Positions 1 through 7,659 of a stretch of DNA of 64,000 nt are shown piece by piece (within the stretch, counting starts at the first letter, position 1; every line of letters starts with the position of its first letter). The notes under the pieces are model-generated. The model saw nothing but the letters and a program-made list of their open reading frames with translations. It searched no databases and had not been told where the DNA came from. Position numbers and translations under genes: made by a program. Source of the stretch: Betaproteobacteria bacterium (GTDB taxonomy: Bacteria; Pseudomonadota; Gammaproteobacteria; Burkholderiales; Rhodocyclaceae); the NCBI GenBank assembly GCA_020621405.1, contig JAHRYN010000006.1:94868-158867 (forward strand). The letters run 5' to 3'.

Positions 1-89
1 GCAGGAGCGAGCCATGCTCGCGATTCCCCTCCTCAATCCCGCGCCCGCCGCCGAGCCACGATCGCATCGCGGCCATGGCTCGCTCCTGC
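1..89. repeat. REP-like palindromic repeat pair
   Basis: Positions 1-16 and 74-89 form a perfect 16-bp inverted repeat. The left copy also folds on itself: GCGAGC (7-12), CAT loop, GCTCGC (16-21). The organisation resembles a REP/BIME unit, that is, two head-to-head palindromes in non-coding DNA. A further partial copy may continue to about 115 (GCCTCGCGATCGCG). The element touches the window edge, so it may be longer. No second copy was noticed elsewhere in the window. Confidence 0.55.
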
Positions 90-146
90 AGAAAGAGCCT
101 CGCGATCGCGTCCGGATTTGTGACTGCAACCGACTTTTGCCGGCGT

Positions 147-371
147 TCAGCGCTTCTTTTTGCCCAGTTCGTTGCCGAGCGCACCACCGGCGATGGCGCC
201 GCCGACCGTACCCAGCGTACTGCCGCCGGTCAGCACCGAACCCGCCACGCCGCCTGCCGCAGCACCGATCATCGCGTTGCTTTCACTCTTGGACATTCCG
301 GCACAGGCGGTCAGTCCGACCACCATGCCAACCGTCGCCACGCATTTGAGAAGATCAACAGGCTTCAACAT
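147..371 (-). CDS. small glycine-zipper lipoprotein
   Basis: This 74-residue protein has a signal peptide ending in a lipobox (G-L-T-A-C, Cys23), so it is probably a lipidated envelope protein. The mature part is a glycine zipper of alternating G/A/S residues (about 35-68) with a basic tail ending KKKR, as in the SlyB/Pcp/YmgG-like small lipoproteins, where such stretches pack against membranes. I chose ATG 371 because GGAG lies 7 nt upstream and the signal peptide starts there; the frame stays open further upstream but that part lacks signal-peptide character. The gene stands alone. The exact role is unknown. Confidence 0.8.
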   Translation of the reverse strand: MLKPVDLLKCVATVGMVVGLTACAGMSKSESNAMIGAAAGGVAGSVLTGGSTLGTVGGAIAGGALGNELGKKKR

Positions 372-739
372 GAGTTCGCTCCATAGTCCGAAAACAGATC
401 GCGCGGCGCACACACGATGTGCGCGCATCGCTTGCAGCAAGTCTAGGTCGCGGTCCGGGACGCCCTCGTCAGCCGCATGGATGGCGTCACGTCAGACATG
501 ACTGACGTCGGGCGACAGCGACGAACTGTCGACGCATCGGCGGACACCCTCGAACCAGTGCGCAAACGGACACTCGACGAACCGGTGCGGCAACATGCGA
601 AACAGCCTCGTCTCGCGCGATGACGGCGTTTCGGCCACACCGGTCACCACCGACGCCGCGAACTCGCTGTAGGATCACCTCAGAAATCACCGCAGAATAT
701 TGATCGCCCATCGTCAGCCCTTTTTCGGGAGCGAACACC
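372..739. other. intergenic region between divergent genes
   Basis: These 368 bases separate the minus-strand lipoprotein gene from the plus-strand hybrid kinase and should hold both promoters. The only structure I see is an inverted repeat at 489-508 (listed separately). No coding frame with plausible composition is visible. Confidence 0.5.
489..508. promoter_or_regulatory. inverted repeat, possible operator
   Basis: ACGTCAG (489-495) and CTGACGT (502-508) are perfect 7-bp arms around a 6-nt spacer. The repeat lies between two divergently transcribed genes, 118 bp from the lipoprotein start and 232 bp from the kinase start. A dimeric regulator site is possible but unproven. Confidence 0.3.
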
Positions 740-3700
740 TTGATCAGACTGGCAACGGCATGCCGCATCGTTCTGCTGATGTTGCTCACCGGCCTCGCCG
801 GCAGTGCATTTGCGGCAGACGCGCATGCGGGGCCGTTGCCCCGGAAGATCACGGTTGTCCTCGACGACAACTTTCCGCCCTACACCCTGCGCGATGCGTC
901 CGGACAACTGCAGGGCCTGGTCAGGGATCGCTGGCGGCAGTGGCAGGAACAGACCGGCATCGAGGTCGAACTGCGCGGCATGGAGTGGGCACAGGCCCAG
1001 CAGGTCATGCGCGACGGGGGCGCCGACGTGATCGACACCATTTCGCGCACACCGGCGCGCGAGCCGCTTTACGACTTTTCCGCGCCCTATGCCGACCTCG
1101 ACGTCATGCTGTACTTCCGCACCGAGCTGTCGGGCATCGTCGACGCCGCATCGAGCCGCAACTTCATCGTCGGCGTCAAGGACGGCGACCGCTGCGTCGA
1201 ACAGCTGGCCGGGGCAGGATCGACCAACCTCGCACGTTTCCCGACCTACGCGCTGCTGGTAGCGGCAGCGGCGCACAGGGAGGTCGACGTTTTCTGCATG
1301 AACCAGCGGCCGGCGGAATACTTTCTCGCGAAAGCAGGCATCCGCCAAGCATTCCGCCATACCCAAACGATGTACACCAGTCAGTTCCACTGGGCCGTCA
1401 GAAAGGGCGATGCGCCGCTGTTGCGCATCATCAGCGACGGATTCGCACGCATCCCGCCTGAAGCCAGCCGCGAGCTGGAGGAAAAATGGTTCGGCTCCGC
1501 GGTCGAGGGCGTGTTGGCGCCCTATCTGCGCTACGGCGGCTACGGACTGCTCGCCTTGCTGGCGACCCTGCTCGTCATGGCTGCCTGGATCTATTCGATG
1601 CGAACCGCGGTCCGGCACAAGACCGCTGCGCTGGAAGAGGAGCGCGCACGTTTCAAGACCTTGTTCCAGACCTTGCCCGATCCGGCATGGCTCAAGAACC
1701 CGGATGGCGTGGTACTGGCCTGCAACGCGGCCTACGAGCACCTGCTCGGCAAGCCCGAGAGCGCGCTCATCGGCCAGCGGGATGAAGCGCTCATGGAACG
1801 GCAGCTGGCCGATGGCTTTCGGGAAAGCGACCGGCAGGCCATGGCCGCCGATGCGCCAATACGCTACGAGGAATGGCTGGACCTGCCGACGCTCGAACAT
1901 CCGCGTCTGTTCCAGACAACCAAGACGAGAATGCATGACGCCGCCGGGCACCTGCTCGGCATACTCGGCGTGGCACGCGACATCACCGACCTGCACTCGA
2001 TGCAGACCGCGCTCGGAGAGCGCATCCGGGAGCAGAAATGTCTGTATGCGATATTCCGTGCCAGCGACGACCTGCACCGGCCGCTGCCCGACATGCTGCA
2101 GGAGGTGACGTCACTTCTGCCCTCAGGCTGGCGCCATCCGCAGATCGCGGCGGCCTGCATCGACTGGTCGGGACAGCACTACGCCACGGCAGACCTGGAC
2201 AGCGCGGTCATCCGCCTGAGCACCGATATCCGGATCGGGCCGCGGACGCTGGGACATATCACCGTCGCCTATCTGCAGCCGCTGCCCGACCACAATGGCG
2301 GCGATCCCTTCGTCGACGAGGAACGCGATCTGATCGAAGCGGTGGCCGAGCGGCTGGCCAGCGTGCATCAGCGCCGGGTGGCCGAAGATCACCTGAGCGA
2401 AAGCGAGGAGCGTTTCCGCAAGCTGTTCGAGGACACCCGTCAGGCCATCACGCTGGTCGAGGACGGCCGCTTCGTCGCCGCCAACAAGGCGTCGCTGGCC
2501 ATGCTGCGCATCGATAGCGCCGGGGAGTTCCTCGGACGCACGCCGATCGACATTTCGCCGGTACAGCAACCCGATGGCCGGCTGTCGTCGGAAAAGGTGT
2601 TGGAGGTCATCCGCATCGCGCTGGAAAAGGGGTCGCACGAATTCGAGTGGGAGCACATCCGCGCCGATGGCGAACACTTCATCGCCCACGTGCTGCTGAC
2701 TGCAATACGCCAGGGCAGCAAGAACCTGCTGCATGTCGTCTGGAACGACATCAGCGAACAGAAAAGGGCCGCAACCGAGCTGGACGCATACCGCCAGGAA
2801 CTCGAGCAGCGTGTTGCGGCACGAACGGCGGAACTGCTGGCCATCAACGAAGAGCAGCAGGCGCTGTTCGACGCGGCAACCCTGGGCATCGTGCTGCTCA
2901 AGGACCGCACCGCGAGCCGCTGCAACCGGCGCATGCACGAAATGCTCGGTTGGCCGGACGGCGAACTGACGGGCCGGTCGACACGGGCCTGGTACGTCGA
3001 TGACGCTGCCTTCAATGAAGTCTTCGACAAGGCCTACGAGGACATCCGGCAGGGCCTGACACATCATCGCGAACAGATGATGGTGCGGCGCGACGGCACC
3101 CGACTCTGGACGCGCATGACCGGTCGAGCGGTCGCGCCGGGCGATCCGGGCCGGGGCTCGGTATGGATCATCGACGACATCACGGCCGAGCGTGCCGCAG
3201 CCGAAGCGGTGCGTCTGGCCAACGAAGAACAGCAGGCGATCTTCGATGCCGCGACGGTCGGCATCGCGCTGACACGCGACCGTACGATCCAGCGCTGCAA
3301 CCGCACGATGGAACGGATGTTCGGCTACGGCGCCGACGAAATGCGGGGGCTGAACATGCGCGCGGTGTACCCGGACGACACGACGTTCTCCGAAATCGAC
3401 CAGCGGATCGCGGCCGATCTGGCACAGAAGGGGGCCTATCGGGAAGAACATGAAATGCTGCGCAAGGACGGCAGCCGCTTCTGGTGCCGCATGATGGTGC
3501 TGGCGATCGACCACAAGGATATGGGCAAGGGATTTGCCGGCACCTTCGAGGACATCACCGCCGAGCGGGCGGCCAACGCGGAGCTGGCGCAGACACGCCT
3601 GCTGGCGGAAGCCGGCGCCAGGGCGAAAAGCGACTTCCTGGCCAATATGAGCCACGAAATCCGGACGCCGATGAACGCGGTCATCGGCCTGACCCACCTT

Positions 3701-5836
3701 GCACTGAAGACCGGGCCGACAGCGCGACAGCGCGACTATTTGCTGAAGATCCAGCGATCGGGTCAGCATCTGCTGGGCATCATCAACGACATTCTCGATT
3801 TTTCGAAGATCGACGCCGGCAAGATGGCGGTCGAGCACGTCGAATTCGAACTGGAGCGGATACTCGACAATGTCGCCGGACTGGTCGCGGAAAAGGCTTC
3901 GGACAAGGGGCTGGAGCTGATCGTCGAGGTCGAGGACGACGTGCCCAACGATCTGATCGGGGACCCGCTGCGCATCAGTCAGGTATTGATCAACTACACC
4001 AACAACGCCGTGAAATTCACCACCCGCGGCGAAATCGGCATACATGTGCGCGTTGCCGAACGGATGGCGGACGACGTGCAGCTGCATTTCTCGGTACGCG
4101 ACACCGGCATCGGCATCGACGAAGCGCAGCGTCAGACGCTGTTCCAGAGTTTCCAGCAGGCCGATACCTCGACCACACGCCGCTATGGCGGGACCGGGCT
4201 GGGCCTGGTCATCGCCAAGCGACTGGCCGAACTGATGGGTGGCGAGGTCGGTGTCGACAGCACGCCCGGCCAGGGGGCAACCTTCTGGTTCACCGCGCGC
4301 ATGGGCCGGGGCCGCGACACGCGCGAACGCTTTCTGCCCAAGCCCGATCTGCGCGCACGCCGGATGCTGGTCGTCGACGACAACGAGCACGCGCGCAACG
4401 CGCTCGGCGACATGCTGCGCAGCATGACCTTCGTGGTGGGCAGCGCCGGATCCGGCCAGGCAGCCCTGGACGAGCTGGCGCGTGCCGCGTCGGCCGGCGA
4501 ACCGTACGAAATCGTGTTTCTCGACTGGCAGATGCCCGGGATGGATGGCCTGGCCACTGCCCGGAAAATCAGCGAACTGCAGCTGCACACACCTCCCGTC
4601 GTACTGATGATCACCGCATACGGCCGGGACGAGCTGACGAGCGCCGCCGCACAGGCCGGAATCGAGGAAGTCCTGACCAAGCCGGTAAACCCGTCGCTGT
4701 TGTTCGACACCGTGATGCGGGTGTTCGGCGCTGCAGCCGACCTGCCGCAACGCACGCAACCGGACAGAACAGCCCCTGCGCCCGACATCACCGCCATCGC
4801 CGGAGCACGGATCCTGCTGGTCGAAGACAACGATCTGAACCAGGAGGTGGCAACCGAACTGCTGCACGAAGCCGGACTTCTGGTCGATCTGGCGCCCGAT
4901 GGCTCGGTTGCGCTGGAGAAGGTCCAGCACAACAGCTACGACATCGTGCTGATGGACATGCAGATGCCGGTGATGGACGGACTCGCTGCCACACGCGAAA
5001 TCCGCCGGCTTCCCGGCCAGAGGGATCTGCCCATCGTGGCGATGACCGCCAATGCCATGGCAGGTGACCGCGAGCGCTGCATCGACGCGGGCATGAACGA
5101 CCACATCGCCAAACCGATCGACCCGGTGAATCTGATGGCCAAGTTGCTGCAGTGGATCAGGCCGCAGCATCTGAAGGCGCGCAACGGCAGCGGCGGAACC
5201 AGGGTCGGGCGCCCGGCGCCATCGGCCAGCATCCTGGAAGGCATCCCCGGACTGGACGTCGCCACTGGTCTGCGCCAGTCGATGGGGCGCGATGCGCTCT
5301 ACCTGTCGCTGCTGTCCAGATTCGTCTCCGGGCAGGCGGATGCACCGTCACACATCGCCCGGCTGATTGGCGAATCGGACTGGCCGTCCGCGGAACTGGT
5401 CGCACATACGCTCAAGGGCGTCGCCGCCCAGATCGGCGCCGACGGCATTCGCATCATTGCCGAGCGGCTCGAACACGCGATCCGTCACCGCGAACCGGCA
5501 CTGGCGCTGGATGAGATTCAGGCCGACCTCGCGGTCTCGTTGCCGGCACTGATCGCATCGATCAGAAGCCGCCTCCAGCCGCCTGACGCCACACCTGAGG
5601 CCGCGGCAGTCGATCAGGCGCAGTTGCGCCGGATCTGCGCGGCGCTGGCCGACAGGCTTAAAGACGACGATTTTTCCAGCCGGCAACTGCTGGATGCCAA
5701 TGAGGCAATGTTGAGGATGGGATTGGGAGAACACTTCCCGCACATCGCCGAGGCCATTCGTGACTGCGATTTCGGTACCGCGCTCGAACGGCTCCGCGCG
5801 GCGCTGCCGTCGGGTTTGCCCGAAACGCCGCCCTGA
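740..5836 (+). CDS. hybrid histidine kinase with periplasmic binding-protein sensor domain
   Basis: This 1,698-residue inner-membrane phosphorelay kinase has the following order: signal peptide (about 1-28), type 3 solute-binding domain (about 35-255, periplasmic), one membrane helix (about 270-290), PAS (300-425), a GAF-like region (430-540), three further PAS domains (about 555-945), HisKA with the SHEIRTP box (H972), HATPase, receiver 1 (D1262), receiver 2 (D1406) and an HPt domain (H1556). The architecture is that of BvgS/EvgS-like kinases with an extra receiver: ligand binding outside would drive a His-Asp-His relay inside. The start is TTG at 740, with GGGAG just upstream and the signal peptide beginning there. 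No response regulator gene adjoins it, so the target lies elsewhere. All phosphoacceptor residues are present. Confidence 0.93.
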   Translation: MIRLATACRIVLLMLLTGLAGSAFAADAHAGPLPRKITVVLDDNFPPYTLRDASGQLQGLVRDRWRQWQEQTGIEVELRGMEWAQAQQVMRDGGADVIDTISRTPAREPLYDFSAPYADLDVMLYFRTELSGIVDAASSRNFIVGVKDGDRCVEQLAGAGSTNLARFPTYALLVAAAAHREVDVFCMNQRPAEYFLAKAGIRQAFRHTQTMYTSQFHWAVRKGDAPLLRIISDGFARIPPEASRELEEKWFGSAVEGVLAPYLRYGGYGLLALLATLLVMAAWIYSMRTAVRHKTAALEEERARFKTLFQTLPDPAWLKNPDGVVLACNAAYEHLLGKPESALIGQRDEALMERQLADGFRESDRQAMAADAPIRYEEWLDLPTLEHPRLFQTTKTRMHDAAGHLLGILGVARDITDLHSMQTALGERIREQKCLYAIFRASDDLHRPLPDMLQEVTSLLPSGWRHPQIAAACIDWSGQHYATADLDSAVIRLSTDIRIGPRTLGHITVAYLQPLPDHNGGDPFVDEERDLIEAVAERLASVHQRRVAEDHLSESEERFRKLFEDTRQAITLVEDGRFVAANKASLAMLRIDSAGEFLGRTPIDISPVQQPDGRLSSEKVLEVIRIALEKGSHEFEWEHIRADGEHFIAHVLLTAIRQGSKNLLHVVWNDISEQKRAATELDAYRQELEQRVAARTAELLAINEEQQALFDAATLGIVLLKDRTASRCNRRMHEMLGWPDGELTGRSTRAWYVDDAAFNEVFDKAYEDIRQGLTHHREQMMVRRDGTRLWTRMTGRAVAPGDPGRGSVWIIDDITAERAAAEAVRLANEEQQAIFDAATVGIALTRDRTIQRCNRTMERMFGYGADEMRGLNMRAVYPDDTTFSEIDQRIAADLAQKGAYREEHEMLRKDGSRFWCRMMVLAIDHKDMGKGFAGTFEDITAERAANAELAQTRLLAEAGARAKSDFLANMSHEIRTPMNAVIGLTHLALKTGPTARQRDYLLKIQRSGQHLLGIINDILDFSKIDAGKMAVEHVEFELERILDNVAGLVAEKASDKGLELIVEVEDDVPNDLIGDPLRISQVLINYTNNAVKFTTRGEIGIHVRVAERMADDVQLHFSVRDTGIGIDEAQRQTLFQSFQQADTSTTRRYGGTGLGLVIAKRLAELMGGEVGVDSTPGQGATFWFTARMGRGRDTRERFLPKPDLRARRMLVVDDNEHARNALGDMLRSMTFVVGSAGSGQAALDELARAASAGEPYEIVFLDWQMPGMDGLATARKISELQLHTPPVVLMITAYGRDELTSAAAQAGIEEVLTKPVNPSLLFDTVMRVFGAAADLPQRTQPDRTAPAPDITAIAGARILLVEDNDLNQEVATELLHEAGLLVDLAPDGSVALEKVQHNSYDIVLMDMQMPVMDGLAATREIRRLPGQRDLPIVAMTANAMAGDRERCIDAGMNDHIAKPIDPVNLMAKLLQWIRPQHLKARNGSGGTRVGRPAPSASILEGIPGLDVATGLRQSMGRDALYLSLLSRFVSGQADAPSHIARLIGESDWPSAELVAHTLKGVAAQIGADGIRIIAERLEHAIRHREPALALDEIQADLAVSLPALIASIRSRLQPPDATPEAAAVDQAQLRRICAALADRLKDDDFSSRQLLDANEAMLRMGLGEHFPHIAEAIRDCDFGTALERLRAALPSGLPETPP

Positions 5837-5875
5837 TCCGGGCCGTCCGCACCCACACGCCGCGAATGACGTGCA

Positions 5876-5892
5876 AGTGCGCACGGCGCACT
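5876..5892 (+). other. hairpin just upstream of tRNA-Leu
   Basis: AGTGCGC-ACG-GCGCACT is a perfect 7-bp stem with a 3-nt loop, 40 bp after the kinase stop. It has no following T-run, so it is at best a weak terminator. It directly abuts the -10-like TAAAAT (5895-5900) of the tRNA gene and occupies the promoter spacer. Confidence 0.4.
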
Positions 5893-5894
5893 GT

Positions 5895-5900
5895 TAAAAT
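5895..5900 (+). promoter_or_regulatory. -10 element of tRNA-Leu promoter
   Basis: TAAAAT ends 9 nt before the mature tRNA 5' end, the right place for a -10 box giving a short leader. The best -35 candidate (GTGCAA, 5871-5876) is poor. Confidence 0.4.
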
Positions 5901-5909
5901 GCGCCCGCT

Positions 5910-6206
5910 GCCCGGGTGGTGAAATTGGTAGACACAAGGGACTTAAAGATTGAGCACCGGGCTGCGAAAGTACCCGCGTGAATCCCCTCAAATTCGGCGA
6001 ACCCCCTGGCCACGGGCCGAGGCAACGCCGAGCCAAGCCCGGCGACGGGAAGGTGTAGAGACTAGACGGGGGGCACCTACAGCGCGTCGCGCCAGGGTGA
6101 AGGCATAGTCCAGCGCACGAACGGCGCAAGCCGGCGGTGAAAACCGTGGTGTGACGAAAATCCCTCGGCGCAAGCTGTACGGGTTCGACCCCCGTCCCGG
6201 GCACCA
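5910..6206 (+). tRNA. tRNA-Leu(UAA), interrupted by a group I intron
   Basis: The 5' exon is 5910-5944 and the 3' exon 6157-6206; joined they make an 85-nt leucine tRNA with encoded CCA. Acceptor strands GCCCGGG (5910-5916) and CCCGGGC (6196-6202) pair perfectly. The anticodon arm rebuilds as AGGGA-CTTAAAA-TCCCT with anticodon TAA, followed by the long variable arm typical of class II tRNAs. The intron lies between U34 and A35, inside the anticodon, the same site as in cyanobacterial and plastid tRNA-Leu(UAA) genes. Without splicing the tRNA could not work, so the intron must be active if this is the only UAA-leucine tRNA. Confidence 0.96.
5945..6156 (+). ncRNA. group I self-splicing intron (IC3-like) in tRNA-Leu(UAA)
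   Basis: The 212-nt intron has no ORF. The 5' exon ends in U34, which can form the P1 G.U pair with the guide GAG about 7 nt into the intron, and the last intron base is G6156. Core helices are visible: P3 CCCC (5984-5987) with the G-run after 6068; P4 CGGCG (5995-5999)/CGCCG (6026-6030); P6 CCCG-GCGA-CGGG (6038-6049); P7 GACTA (6060-6064)/TAGTC (6106-6110), the guanosine-binding helix; P8 CACC (6074-6077)/GGTG (6096-6099). 3' hairpins carry GCAA (6123-6132) and GAAA (6135-6146) tetraloops. The strings GGCAACGCCGAGCCAAGC and GTAGAGACTAGAC closely resemble, from memory, the Azoarcus tRNA-Ile ribozyme. Confidence 0.95.
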
Positions 6207-6413
6207 GATCAGAAGAAGTCCTCGAAACGGACCTGCCTGCGAGTCGCGCCCACTCCAAGTCCGGTGGATGCCGGAATTCGCGGGTGCTGCGGGAAACGAC
6301 GGCGCACGGGCGACATCCGTCGGTCCTGCAGATCGTCGCTCACCGCTGGAATCGTATCCAGACCGCGCCGTCGGCAATTGCCCCGAACCGGCACCATCTC
6401 CACCGCATCTGAT

Positions 6414-7526
6414 TCACTTTACTTTGACGTAGCGCCCTTGGCGTATTTCCGTGAAATACACCTGTCGCGTCGTGTCACCGTTGGCGTCAAAGGCAATCTG
6501 CTGCTGCAGGCCCTGATACGGGCCATTACGAAGCATGGAGGCCTTCATAGTTTCACCCGGACGCCGGCCGCTGAGCGCCTTCAGCACGACCGTCGCGGCA
6601 TCGTAGGCGGATACGGAGCTGTAGCCGGGAGCACGCTGAAAATGTTTGAAATAGGCCTCGTCGAACTCGGAAAAACGGGCCGAGGTGTCATCCCGGTCAA
6701 AATTCTGGGCGATCAGCAGCCCCTCGACCACCGATCCGCCAAGATCGACCAAGTGCTCGGTCGCGGCCCACTCGGCAGCTCCGATCGGCAGTGCCGGCGC
6801 CTGCTTGCGGGCTTCCTGGGCCAGACGCGCCACGTCAAGGGCACCGGAAATGAAGAACAGGCTGTCGGGTCCGTCAGCCAGCATGGCTCTTATCACAGGT
6901 GCGAAATCGCGGTCCGGTACGGATTCGTACGGCACCGTCGACACCACCCCGGCACCCATCGACTCAGTGGCACTCCGGAACTCCGCCAGCCAGGATTCCG
7001 TGAAATTCCGGTTGCGCAGGTCATAGGCGACGGCAAATTTCCGCTGTCCTCTGTCGACCATGACCTTGGCGTAGTCCCGTGCGTTGTCGCGCGTTGTCCG
7101 GTTGATCCGGAACAGATTGTCGTCCTTGCCGTAGAAGGTCATGGACGTGATGGTCGGGCTGACCTGCAGGATCCCGGCTGCACCGGTGACCGGCAGCGTG
7201 GCCTCCGCCATGGAACTGGTAAACGGGCCGATGATCGCGGACACCCCGGCCGCCACCAGATCACGGGCGGCCCGGGCGGCCGTTTCCGGGTTCTGGGCAT
7301 CGTCACGCGCAACCACTTCGACAATGCGCCCATCCAGGCCGCCGGCCCGGTTGAACTGTTCAACGGCCAGCGTAACGCCGCGCAACCCTGCCTGACCATT
7401 GTCCGAATTGGAGTCGGTCAGGCCGCCGATGAATCCTATGCGCACCGGTTCGTCGTTTCCGCACGCAACCAGCAGGCAACAGACCAAGCAGAGGAAAATC
7501 CTCTTGTGAGGCGTTGTTACGTCCAT
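6414..7526 (-). CDS. branched-chain amino acid-type substrate-binding lipoprotein
   Basis: A 370-residue periplasmic binding protein of the LivJ/Peripla_BP_6 family. The signal peptide ends in a lipobox (L-V-A-C, Cys22), so it is anchored to the membrane. The mature N-terminus (V-R-I-G-F-I-G-G-L-T-D-S) is the family's first strand and ligand loop, and the two-lobed Rossmann-like pattern continues to the end. No ABC permease or ATPase gene is near, so it may deliver ligand to a distant transporter or act as a sensor subunit. It is transcribed divergently from the diguanylate cyclase next to it, which suggests a shared signal. Start: ATG 7526; a TTG two codons upstream is possible. Neither has a clear ribosome site. 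Confidence 0.85.
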   Translation of the reverse strand: MDVTTPHKRIFLCLVCCLLVACGNDEPVRIGFIGGLTDSNSDNGQAGLRGVTLAVEQFNRAGGLDGRIVEVVARDDAQNPETAARAARDLVAAGVSAIIGPFTSSMAEATLPVTGAAGILQVSPTITSMTFYGKDDNLFRINRTTRDNARDYAKVMVDRGQRKFAVAYDLRNRNFTESWLAEFRSATESMGAGVVSTVPYESVPDRDFAPVIRAMLADGPDSLFFISGALDVARLAQEARKQAPALPIGAAEWAATEHLVDLGGSVVEGLLIAQNFDRDDTSARFSEFDEAYFKHFQRAPGYSSVSAYDAATVVLKALSGRRPGETMKASMLRNGPYQGLQQQIAFDANGDTTRQVYFTEIRQGRYVKVK

Positions 7527-7659
7527 ATCCAATTTAACAATGCGAGCAGACGCTTGATGAGATCATTTTTTCAGTAAACGGCATGAACCCACATCAAATA
7601 AGTACAACAAGGCGATGTGGAGTGTGAGCTTCGCGTCGAATCAATAAAACGTCCAGTAC

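Noticed and set aside
2123-5170. Very long open frame on the minus strand (about 1,015 codons) opposite the hybrid kinase
   Set aside because: It is an antisense shadow of a GC-rich gene. The plus-strand frame has complete kinase, receiver and HPt motifs; the minus frame has none.
6264-7577. Plus-strand frame of 437 codons across the binding-lipoprotein gene
   Set aside because: It is antisense to a protein with a good lipobox and family motifs, and it has no ribosome site or recognisable domain.
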